A DNA stretch of 23,818 nt from Euprymna scolopes (GCA_024364805.1 CM044499.1:77950834-77974651); one strand, 5' to 3'; positions 9,752 through 18,588 are shown, counted from the first letter of the stretch. Numbers and translations: made by a program. The notes: generated by a model from the sequence alone, not told the origin.

Positions 9752-9852
9752 GTTCGTTCCGTAGCATTCTAGCACGCCCTAACATGCAGGGTAGCCATTA
9801 GCTTGACCTTAGTAACTGAAAAGCTGGCCTATTGTAAAATCGTCACAATCAG
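9752..9852 (+). other. Candidate 101-base non-coding or alternative exon
   Basis: The pyrimidine-rich gattttcttaattcttgcag lies immediately before 9752. A good donor, atcag|gtaaag, lies at 9853. The segment between is clearly less AT-rich than its surroundings. All three frames are stopped inside it, so it would be UTR, a long non-coding RNA exon, or a terminal alternative exon. It could equally be part of an unrecognised repeat, because the GC-richer patch goes on to about 9960 past the donor. Confidence 0.25.
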
Positions 9853-10032
9853 GTAAAGAAGAGTCCTTGGCCGAGAGATGATCATCTCCATTGCCAACAC
9901 ACCTAACTTGCTCGCTTCGTGTGATCCTTTCTGCATGGTTGATGTGATGAAATGATGACTAATTTCTTAACGTTGAAATTCCAGCCTGGTTTTTGGTATC
10001 ACCATGTTATGTTCAACTTGCACTGTCTTCAT

Positions 10033-10044
10033 GGGGGGGGGGGG
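10033..10044. repeat. G12 homopolymer
   Basis: Twelve consecutive G directly after the first copy of the phrase ending cttcatg. Confidence 0.9.
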
Positions 10045-10067
10045 AATTTAACCTGCACTACCTTCAT

Positions 10068-10070
<3 letters not shown>

Positions 10071-10098
<28 letters not shown>
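10071..10098. repeat. (GA)14 microsatellite
   Basis: Fourteen perfect GA units directly after the second copy of the phrase ending cttcatg. Confidence 0.9.
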
Positions 10099-10101
<3 letters not shown>

Positions 10102-10740
10102 TTAAAAACACATTCACTTGTTTAATATAAAACTGCATTTTAAAATGGTCTTTAATCCACATTGTAACTAATTTTTCTAAATAAACAAAAACTAGAGAAA
10201 AGATGTTAATCATTAAAAGTTTTTTATATATATGAAAATAATTAATAAGAAAATTTTATTTAAATTTATTTACATTGAACTTTTACAATGTATTAACATA
10301 TAAAAGTTAATTTAAAAATGTTGCATTAATAATTAAAATAAAAACATTTTCTGTAACTGAATTGAAAGATTGGGGATGGAGGTAAATTAGATTTTCTTTA
10401 TTTTTTGTGGTGAATTTTTTAAAAATTTTTTTATACAAATTCCTGTTGTAATTAATATTAACATAGTATATCTATAATTAAGATGTGCCTTTTTTATTGA
10501 GAAAAGTCTGCTTAAATCGTGTATGCAACAATGATTCACAGAACCAATTCTATGCATCATTAGCTTCCAGACCATATGACACCATCCCCCCTCTACAATT
10601 ATTTTTCTTGTATTTTTTTTAAACAAAAAGAAAAAGAACAGAAAAGCTTATTTCTTATCTACAACAGATCATTCAAAAATTAATGCTTCCTTTAGCTTAG
10701 GAAAACAAACAAACAAACCATAATACTTGACTATATAATA

Positions 10741-10982
10741 TTTAAGCTTTAATTCAAGCCAGAAATAACTTTCTAATTGAAAGCTTAAATGCTTCAAAAT
10801 CAGTTTCCAATTGCAAAGATTCACAGTATAAACACTGTCAGTCATGTCAATCGATTATTACATTAAAAACAATGGTCAGCATTGCATTTATTTTGTATGA
10901 CGCCTTCAAAATTTGTGAGTGATTTTGAAGCTTTTAAACTATCCCTGAGAAAATCAATTTTTGGTTTGAATTAAAGTTTAAA
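10741..10982. repeat. Fold-back element of 242 bp (MITE-like)
   Basis: The left end TTTAAGCTTTAATTCAAGCC (10741-10760) is matched in reverse complement by the right end at 10963-10982 at 18 of 20 positions. Pairing continues inwards through shared words such as GCTTCAAAATCA (left strand near 10791, its complement near 10919-10930). The two halves are homologous over about 75 bases. A smaller perfect inverted repeat (atttaagcttt/aaagcttaaat, 10740-10790) is nested in the left arm. No coding capacity. A similar terminal sequence occurs at 15952. Confidence 0.65.
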
Positions 10983-11755
10983 GAAACAAATCATTTGCTT
11001 CTGAACCAAACGAAAGTGTTAATTTTTCAAATATGTCCCTGTCATTTTGAAGAACAAAAGTACACATTGAGAGCATATCCATTGTCTCTTAAGACAGGAG
11101 GTCACTCAAGAATGAAACATATTTTAAAATTGGATGTTTTTATTTACTTTTTATTTCAAAGCAAAAAGTTTTGCAGTCCCAATTTTTTTTTAACATCTCA
11201 AGTACTAATTGTAACCCTCACAGTCTTTCTCCAATTTGAAAGATGATGCCTTATCTTGCCTGTCTTTAAAAAAAATATCTTTTTACTGCTGATTTGTTCA
11301 AGGAACATTTCTTTTTCTCTTTTCTAACATTGACCATAAATTACTATTGTAGATGCAATCTTGGCAAATAGAACTTTAATCCTTGTAAATTGTTTTCATC
11401 GCCCTCCCACCATTTCATTTTTTGATTTCTGTCTTTTTTTAATCATTTTTAATGAATTAGTTTGTGATTTATCTTTCAGTTACTCAAGTTTTGATTAAAC
11501 TGCTTGCTGCTGGCATGTTGGATTTTTCCATCTTCCTATCATTTCACTCTTTTTATTTTTTTTTGTCTTCATTTTAGTCCCTCCACTGGTTCCAATTTGG
11601 AATCCTCCCTCTCACCATTGGGGTGACAGTCCCCTTTTTACTCGTCCTCTCTCTGTAGGCTGCACATCCTCCCTATAAGCTCCACATGACATCCATCCCT
11701 CCATGTGGACTACACTTTCTTTCTGGTCATCCATTTGCAAACTTTATCATTATTT

Positions 11756-11788
<33 letters not shown>

Positions 11789-11941
11789 GTGCATAAAATT
11801 TACCTGAATTTATCTGATTGCCAAATCTAAGAAGAGCAGGTTTTTAAATAATAAAAAAATGAACGAATTTACATTTTCCAAGCATTTTTTTTAAAAACAA
11901 ACAAAAGCTATGTTTCAAGACCTATCCACTCTCAATTTCTC
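10983..11941. other. Gene-free stretch between two fold-back elements
   Basis: AT-rich DNA with a CT-rich, less AT-rich patch at about 11575-11735, which contains the inverted pair tccacatg/catgtgga. A T28 tract follows at 11761. The CT-rich patch is not recognised as coding on either strand. Confidence 0.45.
11761..11788. repeat. T28 homopolymer
   Basis: Twenty-eight T in a row. It could be the reversed poly(A) tail of a minus-strand retroposon lying to its left (the CT-rich patch), but no body was recognised. Confidence 0.85.
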
Positions 11942-12327
11942 AATTGAAATAGTTATACTTATAAATTGAAACAGATTCCAACAATAAAATTTTGTATCAA
12001 GCAAATTGGTTTTAATTTAAAGGTTACAAAAATTGTTTCTTCATTGTTACATTGGTAAAACATTGGTAATCACAAATCTTGAATTTTGCATACATAACTT
12101 AATCATTCATATTTTCAACAAAATATCTCTACCATTAAATACACATATTAATGTTAAGAATGTTGGAGATTTTGCAGTAAGTCATTTTGTCTTTGTGATG
12201 TTTTCATTATTTAGCAATGAAGAAACAATTTTGTAATGTTTAAATTAAAACCAATTTGCTTGATATAAAATTATATTGTCTGAATTTGTTTTGGTTTAAA
12301 ATTGCTCTGGAATTACATATTTCAATT
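11942..12327. repeat. Fold-back element of about 386 bp with a perfect 24-bp arm core
   Basis: Positions 11998-12021 and 12239-12262 are exact reverse complements over 24 bases. Outside this core the arms stay homologous out to AATTGAAATA (11942) and TATTTCAATT (12318-12327). Inside it, TTACAAAAATTGTTTCTTCA (12024) pairs with the complement at 12215-12236, one A shorter. The unpaired centre is about 12080-12180. The small open frame at 12033-12236 lies inside the arms and is a by-product. No terminal target duplication could be fixed, so the outer ends are approximate. Confidence 0.75.
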
Positions 12328-13082
12328 CAAACATCATATATAGTATCCATTGAGCTTAAACACTTGAGTTTGACCACACCATCAATAAATATGAAAACAG
12401 AAAATCTTTGTAAAAGATAATTGATCATATTTGAGCTATTTTTTCATACTGACTTACTGGAGCATTATCATGCCAGATTTCACCATTTTTAACTAACAAA
12501 GAAAATTCTACTGAAATTCTAAAATTAGGTTCATTAACAAATCTTTGTTCAGCTCCTGTCTTTGCCGTAGATGCTATAAAAACAAAGGATTCTTGGACAC
12601 GCATGTTTTTGCCTGCCATTGTTTTGTTTCAACCAAACTTCACTTACTAATCAGCATCAATGTACAGTATTTCTATTTTCTGTTTTGACCCCCCCCCCTA
12701 ATCAGTATGTAAGTATGTATGTATAATTCCTGTTCCTTTTTGTTTCTTTGAAAATCTCTGTAAAGATTAGCCTTCCCAAGATGCAGTAAGGAGAGCTGTG
12801 TTGTCTGCAGCCGTTTTTTCAAAAAAAAGATTGTTGTCCTCTACGAATGCGATGTAAATATTCTGTGATGAGGCACAAACTCTGACCAGTTTCATGGGGA
12901 AGCTGAATATGAACATTCTTTTCATACAAATATTTTTTTTTTTTTTTTCAATATTCTGTAATAAATTTATTATTTTCAATCTTGATGCTTTTGTTTTTTC
13001 CTTTGTGCAGAAATTTCAAGATTCATACAAAACAATCTGAAATTTTGATTCATGGAAAGAGAGAGGATAAAAAAACTTGAAC
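12328..13082. other. Gene-free stretch with two unassigned minus-strand open segments
   Basis: Minus-strand segments at 12425-12619 (MAGKNMRVQESFVFIASTAK and onward) and about 12767-12900 (VCASSQNIYIAFVEDNNLFF and onward) have protein-like composition and are less AT-rich. I recognise no family, and no splice or start context ties them together. They may be transposon relics. A C10 run (12689-12698) separates them. Confidence 0.3.
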
Positions 13083-13408
13083 GATATTAAAAACTACAGG
13101 TCAATAAAATCTACTTTTGGTTGAATACAAAGTATTCTCCCATATTTCTCTCAAAAAGATGCAAAACACACTTGGCAGAAAGTTACCCTAAGATTTCCAA
13201 CCTGGATTTTCCACCATGGATCACATTCAAGTTGTAAGCAAACTCCAAGCGAAAGCTAATGAGCAACTTATATTTATTGTTTTGCATTTTTTGACTATGA
13301 AAAAGCATTTGACTCCATTGAATCCATCTCTATGTTCACAATGATGAAAAATCCAGGAAGTTACAACACTTACATCAACTTGTATTAAGACCTTCATGAT
13401 CGAGCCAC
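13083..13408 (+). mobile_element. RTE-type LINE reverse transcriptase relic
   Basis: Pieces in two frames on the plus strand match the RTE reverse transcriptase order. First comes DIKNYRSI with a following LST-like segment, then a KRMQNTLAE-like piece, then FSTMDHIQVVSKLQAKANEQ, and finally FFDYEKAFDSIE (near 13287-13322), which is motif A with its catalytic Asp. It ends near HDRATTRG. The stretch is about 110 codons of a protein normally near 1,000, with frame changes and stops, so it is an old dead fragment. It joins directly to the duplicated repeat beginning at 13409. Confidence 0.65.
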
Positions 13409-13531
13409 AACTCGTGGATATTGTACGTCTTTCAAGTTTAAATGTGAACAAAGCCATTTCAGGGTTAGTTCTTTTTGTGCCAGCAAACTAACAAGAAGGA
13501 AATGTCTACTTATAGAAAGGTTAGATTGTTT
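13409..13531. repeat. 120-bp direct repeat, copy 1
   Basis: It starts aactcgtggatattgtacg and contains aagccatttcagg, cagcaaactaacaag and atgtctacttatag. It ends in a T-rich ATT tract. It is matched by 13702-13825 with scattered differences. It abuts the RTE relic, so it may be part of that element's flank or a SINE inserted there. Confidence 0.65.
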
Positions 13532-13701
13532 GTTTTTTTTTATTATTATTTAATGTATTTATTTCAGCATTATTGTATCTGTACATAATTCCTTAAGTTT
13601 AAACATCATTCAGAAACCTCGGAAAACGTAAAAGAGAAGAAAAAAATGCATACTGGGATTAGCTAGTTTTCCTCCTGCTTTTTTTAGTATATAATTCTTA
13701 G

Positions 13702-13825
13702 AACTCGTGGATATTGTACGACTTAGGAGTTTAAATGTGAACGAAGCCATTTCAGGATTAGTTCTTTTTCCGCCAGCAACCTAACAAGGAGGAGATGTCT
13801 ACTTATAGAGAGGTTAAACTGTTTT
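13702..13825. repeat. 120-bp direct repeat, copy 2
   Basis: Same orientation as 13409-13531, with 293 bases between copy starts. It is preceded by AT-rich sequence and not by the RTE fragment. It also ends in a TTATTACTATT-like tail. This suggests a small repeat family with its own boundary at aactcgtgg. Confidence 0.65.
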
Positions 13826-13950
13826 ATTACTATTAATCATACCTGATACATAATTTCTGTGTATAACATTTCAAATCTACGCATTAAAATGGGAGGGGAG
13901 ACTATTTTCAAATATCATCCTAAATTGGAAATGGAGCAACAGTAGCTGAG

Positions 13951-14055
13951 CAGCGGCTTGGTTCCCACCAGTTTTGGCATATAGCAAACAGGATCCTGAA
14001 CAGAAGCAGGCATTCTATCCCAACCATCATCAATGGACCTGAGTTCATCTCTAAT
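13951..14055 (+). mobile_element. Jockey/CR1-type LINE relic (endonuclease-RT linker)
   Basis: The plus-strand frame reads QRLGSHQFWHIANRILNRSR and then HSIPTIINGPEFISN. This resembles the linker 'S..FW.i.n.ilnk.k..ipplfngpe' between endonuclease and reverse transcriptase of Jockey/CR1-like LINEs. It is only about 35 codons, followed by a stop. It differs from the RTE fragment upstream, so a second LINE lineage is represented. Confidence 0.5.
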
Positions 14056-14397
14056 ATATACTACTGATTACAAAAGACTTAAAAAAATAACAGGTGCTAT
14101 CAGCTATAATTGAAACCAAAATATTTAACATGTCTGTGTGAAAATATTTAATCAATAAACTCTTAAACTACTCGTCACATAACATTGAAATTAATAGGAA
14201 ATAGTAATCATACACCAAGGATTGATTTATAACGAGTAAAATCTTTGTTTGGATGGATGAATAACACGTACAGAAATATGTTGACAAGTGTAAATGCAAA
14301 ATTTTCATTTCAATTTGTCAGCATACTACTATTACTTTTGTGCATGCGCAAATTCATTCATAACTTGAAGTGGCTTACTTTTGAATCTTTCTTATCT

Positions 14398-14470
14398 ATC
14401 TGGTGATAGCTCAATCGGTAGGGAATGCAGCTGGAATGCTAAATGTTTTAAGGTTTTTCTAGCTGATGGC
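14398..14470 (+). mobile_element. Possible tRNA-derived SINE head (decayed)
   Basis: TAGCTCAATCGG (14407-14418) fits the A box of a tRNA-type promoter. A weak B-box-like GGTTTTTCTAG follows at 14452-14462, at tRNA-like spacing. The B box has lost its conserved core and no cloverleaf can be drawn, so it is not a working tRNA gene. Confidence 0.35.
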
Positions 14471-15951
14471 GCTTAAGTCATTTTTTTAATGTTTTGTATA
14501 TATTAGGTACAATATAATATCCAATAGAGAATTGAGTATGTAATAAGAAATACAAAATTTGCATGAATCAAATTATATTTAAGCATATTTTATGACCAGG
14601 TAATGCCAGGTCCCCACCCCCATTAGTAAATAATAAAATTACTTGAGACACTGAAAATGAAAAATATTTGCTTAACCTATTTTATTTTTAAATTTCTACA
14701 CCATTTTTTTATTTTTTTTAAATTTTATCTGTTTGGGTAAATTAGTTATCTTAGGATAATTAAAAGACATGGAATTATATTTTTTACATAAATAAGAATT
14801 TCTGGGGTGCAGAAGTTAAATTAAATATATAAAGACCCATATACATTTTTCTTTTTTTATTATTCATTTATCGTTTAGATAAAAAAAAAAAAAACTTAAT
14901 TTCAATGACATTTTATAAATAATTAGTCATTCAGACTAAATACAAACACTTGGATTATTTTCTGATATTCTCATTAAATTAAGGATACATTTGGATTCCA
15001 TTATTCTAATATAACCTTTGTTCAATAATGACATGTCATAATCTTTTTCCTTTTGGATAAAATAATTATAATTGGATTTTACCACAAATCTTTTATAATT
15101 CTTGGGTTTTTTCAGGAGCATAAATTTAAAATGTTCTCAGCGTCACAAAATATCTACAACCCAAGAAATAACTTTAAATGTTAAATTTTATGTATAACTT
15201 AAGATTGATGTCTTAATTTGTCCATATTTTAAAAACATGATAAAATAAAACGCATTCAAATATCTTCAACATGAAGGTGAATAATTCATTTATTTAAACA
15301 GTTTTTTTATAGCAGAAGAAAACTGTATTCATGGAGATGAAAAATTAAGATGTTGATGAATCTAATCCAATTTCTCATCTGGAAACAAAAGATTTCTCAA
15401 ATCCTAAAATTCTCGTCTGCTAGTGTTCATATTTTAAAACTGTCACATGACTCAAATCAGCCAAAGAAATTATGACACAAAGGCAATCATTCAAAAGTAA
15501 ACTAAAGATTGTCTGCCTGTTATTTTCAATAAAATTTTGAATCTGTTAAAAAAAAAAACAAATTTTGCAAACTTTATTTTATACTAAGCTTTTTATTTTA
15601 AATCATATAAGGCTATTTAAAAATAAATTCTGAAATTCTTCTGTCATAAAAACAAAAGAAAGGAAAAAGAAAATGCTCTCTTTGATTCTGTCATTAACAC
15701 TATATTTTTTTAGACTAGCAGCAAGATTCAAGGTGATTCGAGATTGAATTAGGATCAACAAATGCTCCACATTTCCAATACTTTTATTGTCATCGAAATT
15801 TTCAATCAAACCGATTGATTGCTTGCTCTAATTGTGGACACACTATGATGCATGAGGAGGAAGCTTCACATGTCTCCCCACAGTGACTTTAGTCCATGTT
15901 AGTACATTGTAGAAAACATACTGTTTGTTTAAAAAAATTATTTTATATAAT
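14471..15951. other. Gene-free AT-rich stretch
   Basis: About 1.5 kb with only short, low-complexity open frames on both strands and an A-rich tract near 14880-14895. Nothing in it resembles a known domain, RNA gene or element. Confidence 0.5.
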
Positions 15952-15971
15952 GGCTTGAATTAAAGTTTAAA
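15952..15971. repeat. Solo copy of a fold-back element end
   Basis: The 20 bases GGCTTGAATTAAAGTTTAAA match the right end of the 10741-10982 fold-back at 19 of 20 positions, in the same orientation. Neighbouring sequence shows only weak further similarity, so it may be a truncated family member or chance in AT-rich DNA. Confidence 0.4.
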
Positions 15972-16014
15972 ATGCAAAAGTATTATAGTTTCTAATTCTT
16001 CTTCGAGGTTTGGA

Positions 16015-16038
16015 ATTAGTTTTAACACTAAAACTAAT
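16015..16038. repeat. Perfect 10-bp hairpin
   Basis: ATTAGTTTTA (16015-16024), loop acac, TAAAACTAAT (16029-16038). A second pair, ctaattc/gaattag, overlaps its left side. No function is assigned. From 16039 to 16312 I see no gene. Confidence 0.6.
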
Positions 16039-16312
16039 CACAACAGCTTCATTTGCATTATCTGAAGTGCCAACCCTTTTTTTCCCATAGGGAATGTTGG
16101 TTTGGTGAGAATAAGTTATCGACAATTCCAAAGATTACAAATGTTTGAGAGAATGTAACTGAATATTACCATCTAGTTTTTTAATATTAACAAATCACGA
16201 TCGATTACCACTTCAACAACTAAAGTCCAGTAAGGTCAAGACTTAGCTTTATAGAACAATCTCATGATTGTTATTGTTGTGGGGTACAAATCACCCGTAT
16301 TTCAGAACTAAG

Positions 16313-16394
16313 TGGAATTAACCAGTCCTATGAATGCTACTGGTTTCAGAGACTAAATGGAGACATTCATACCATGTTTAACCGCATGCTATGA
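16313..16394. repeat. 82-bp direct repeat at the 5' side of the Tx1 LINE
   Basis: This matches 23014-23095 at 76 of 82 positions with no gap. Similarity stops abruptly at both ends. It contains a conserved 7-bp inverted pair AACCAGT/ACTGGTT with a 12-base loop (16320-16345). The stem is identical in both copies while two of the six differences fall in the loop. Best read as a long target-site duplication, now about 7% diverged between copies. Confidence 0.75.
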
Positions 16395-16477
16395 TCTCCG
16401 AACTGGCGCTTTTCTGATTTGGCAACATCTCTGAAAAGATTCTGATGACCACCCACTTGACCACTTCTTGTGTGTCA

Positions 16478-16538
16478 CTTAAGGGTTTTTCTTGTTCGGC
16501 TGTAGGGACCGACTCCTTTGAGTGAGTGGTCCCTTAAG
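16478..16538 (+). promoter_or_regulatory. Structured element in the LINE 5' leader
   Basis: CTTAAGGG (16478-16485) is complementary to CCCTTAAG (16531-16538). Inside them, AGGGACC (16504-16510) pairs with GGTCCCT (16528-16534), with a small ACTC/GAGT hairpin in between. The two outer pairings share bases and are mutually exclusive. A downstream ctttttcag at about 16588-16597 looks like a splice acceptor. Functions are unknown. Confidence 0.4.
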
Positions 16539-16774
16539 CATTGTTTTTTGTTATATTGTTGTTTTTACTAATTGTTACATTTTTTGATCTTTTTCAGGTA
16601 GTCCAGTGTCTGACAGACTTAAGCAGCCAGCAGGTCTAGGGGAAACTGACGTGCCTTTTTAGGCGAAGGTCTCCCTAGTTCCGAATCAGTGGGTCGAGGT
16701 CAGGCACTGGGCCATCACTTAGAAGGAGCAGGCCCCTGCTCCTTGGCACCATGGGGGACGCCCCTGGTGTAGGG

Positions 16775-17006
16775 ATTGGTTCGGGGGGCATCACACCTGG
16801 TGGTGCTCCAGTGTTCGTGGCGGGAGGTACCACATCCGGTGGTACCCCAGTGATTGGTTCGGGGGGCACCACACCCGGTGATACCCCAGTGATCGGTTCA
16901 GAGGACACCACACCCGGTGGTGCTCCAGTGTTCATGGTGGGGCGTACCACACGGTGGTGCCCCAGTGATCGTATCGAAGGCTACCACATTTGGTAGTACC
17001 TCATTT
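16775..17006 (+). repeat. Coding minisatellite, six 39-base units in LINE ORF1
   Basis: Units start at 16775, 16814, 16853, 16892, 16931 and 16968. They encode 13 residues of the form IGSGGTTPGDTPV, alternating with FVAGGTTSGGTPV. Units 1-3 and 4-6 match in order, so there is a higher-order 117-base period. Unit 5 is 37 bases because of a 2-base loss, which shifts the ORF1 frame here. Confidence 0.8.
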
Positions 17007-17178
17007 CTAAAAACCACGCCAGAGTCTGAATTAGGAGTGGCAGAAATAGAGGTGGATGATGAACCGTTTGAACCATCCAGCGACATTCCCATGTCGCGAA
17101 GAGTAGCTGCGACAAAAGAAAGCCTGCAAAGATGGCTCGAGGAATCCCCTGGAGGAATATAGAGAGCTGTTTTGTGTA

Positions 17179-18588
17179 ATGTATAAAGCGCTCACAGAAG
17201 GAAACATGATAAAACCAGAGCCTGGAATTATGGAAGCCTTACGAAGTAGGATAGTCTCCTTTGTCACTCTAGACGTTAAAAAGAAGGGGCTCATAGGGGT
17301 TCCAACAGAGAATTTCATGAAGATGCTAGTCCAGCAAAATATCCCGGCCACATATTTCATCAGTCGTAGCTTCGCCATGTGGGACATGTTGGTGACTACT
17401 AAAGAGGAGGCGGAGAAAATGGTGAAAAGCGACCTGGTCTGGAAAGGGATCAAGTTTAAGACGGAGTATCTAGAGAAAAGAAGAGCCCTTGTATCCGTGC
17501 TCAGAGTCCCTTGCTGCATCAGTTCGGAGTTCCTCGGTGCAGTACTGTCTCAGTATGGAGATGTAGAAGCGGTCATTCTGGTCCGCGGCCCAAGAAACAT
17601 ACAGACCGGTGATTATCAGATAAAAATGAAGGTGGATAAAAAAAAAGGGTCCAATGCCATCCCTGCCCAGCTCAAATGCAAACATTGGACAGTGTCCCTC
17701 ATTGTAGAAGGGAGACGTCCACGTTGCTGGCACTGCCAGAAAGCTGGACATATAGCAAAGGTGTGCCCGCAGAAAGTAACAGCAGAGACAGGCAAGACGA
17801 TCTCACCGACAGCTGAACCTGCAACAATATCAGTGACAACACCGTTGGCGGCATCAGCACCAGCGGCAAAGGTAGCAGAGAAAGTGGAGAAAGCTCCGTC
17901 CAATTGGACAACTGTGGGAAAGAAGAGTAGAAAGGCCACCCCAAGTCGCAAAGAGGAGGAAAAAGGGGGCCTAAAGAGAAAATTGTCAGCACCTTCCTCA
18001 GAGGAAGGGATGGAGAAGGAGGAGGAGAAAAGACAGACCAAGAAGAAGGCCAAAGATGACAGCAACCCTGCTCCTGAGAATACTCCCCAATCCCAGATCC
18101 CGACGGAGCAGAACACCTCTACCTTTTTTAACACCCCCCTAGAAGTAGAAGTGGTAGAGATGGAGAGATCTCAGGAGGAAAAAGAAGAGGAGGAGGTAGA
18201 AGTCCCAGAGGGCAAAGTTACAGTAGAGGAAGCCATTCCCGTACCTAAACCAGCCAGGACCGAAAAGACCAGAAAGCTGCCCTTTCTGCCCGGAGCGAGA
18301 ATTTGTGAGGCAGATGCTCAGGCAGAGCTGAACAGCAGACAAAGAATGCAGCTGAAACAGTTGGCGAATCTGCTATATGTGGACGAGAAGAGGATTCAAG
18401 ACCCCAGAAACTTCCCGGAGGCGCCAATGTACATTACGTTTGTAAAAAACGACAAAGGCGCAAGAGTAAAGGTGCTCTGGCGAATGCTCCGGGAGGCCAA
18501 AGGAGCAGTACTAGGCCTCAAGCTAATCGAGGAAGAACATCCCTCATTGAACCAAATCCGTGCCAAATGTGAAGGGGGTCTGGCTTGA
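17179..18588 (+). CDS. LINE ORF1 protein, main block (RRM-like plus CCHC knuckle)
   Basis: This is the longest open block (469 codons) of ORF1, the RNA-binding partner of the LINE ribonucleoprotein. The region from about residue 60 to 182 resembles the RRM-like part of Tx1/L1-type ORF1, including FLGAVLSQYGDVEAVILVRG. A CCHC knuckle, CWHCQKAGHIAKVC, lies at 183-196. The C-terminal half is a long Lys/Glu-rich, disordered region (KKKAKDD, EEEVEVPEG). A second compact patch with FPEAPMYITFVKND and VLWRMLREAKGAVLGL is near the end. The real start is probably the ATG at 16751 (MGDAPGV). From there the Gly/Thr/Pro repeat and an acidic linker (IEVDDEPFEPSSD) lead into this block through two frame changes, one in repeat unit 5 and one near 17140. 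ATG 17179 is therefore an internal Met. TGA ends it 112 bases before ORF2. Confidence 0.8.
   Translation: MYKALTEGNMIKPEPGIMEALRSRIVSFVTLDVKKKGLIGVPTENFMKMLVQQNIPATYFISRSFAMWDMLVTTKEEAEKMVKSDLVWKGIKFKTEYLEKRRALVSVLRVPCCISSEFLGAVLSQYGDVEAVILVRGPRNIQTGDYQIKMKVDKKKGSNAIPAQLKCKHWTVSLIVEGRRPRCWHCQKAGHIAKVCPQKVTAETGKTISPTAEPATISVTTPLAASAPAAKVAEKVEKAPSNWTTVGKKSRKATPSRKEEEKGGLKRKLSAPSSEEGMEKEEEKRQTKKKAKDDSNPAPENTPQSQIPTEQNTSTFFNTPLEVEVVEMERSQEEKEEEEVEVPEGKVTVEEAIPVPKPARTEKTRKLPFLPGARICEADAQAELNSRQRMQLKQLANLLYVDEKRIQDPRNFPEAPMYITFVKNDKGARVKVLWRMLREAKGAVLGLKLIEEEHPSLNQIRAKCEGGLA

Larger units (their letters stand above)
9853..10740. other. Gene-free stretch with microsatellites
   Basis: The first 100 bases are part of a GC-richer patch that includes the perfect palindrome gagatgatcatctc near 9875. 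A 19-base phrase (aacttgcactgtcttcatg, near 10015) recurs with three changes near 10050, and each copy is followed by a simple repeat (G12, then GA14). The rest is AT-rich with no gene. Confidence 0.5.

Noticed and set aside
12033-12236. 67-residue open frame as a gene
   Set aside because: It lies inside the arms of a fold-back element and has low-complexity AT-driven composition.
14398-14470. A functional tRNA gene
   Set aside because: Only the A box fits. The B box is degenerate and no acceptor or anticodon stem can be drawn.
16675-17092. Minus-strand Pro/Gly-rich open frames over the ORF1 minisatellite
   Set aside because: They are mirror translations of the 39-base tandem repeat, and the plus-strand reading leads into ORF1.
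17616-18134. Long minus-strand frames opposite ORF1
   Set aside because: Ser/Phe/Leu-rich shadows of the Lys/Glu-rich ORF1 codons, with no start context or domain.
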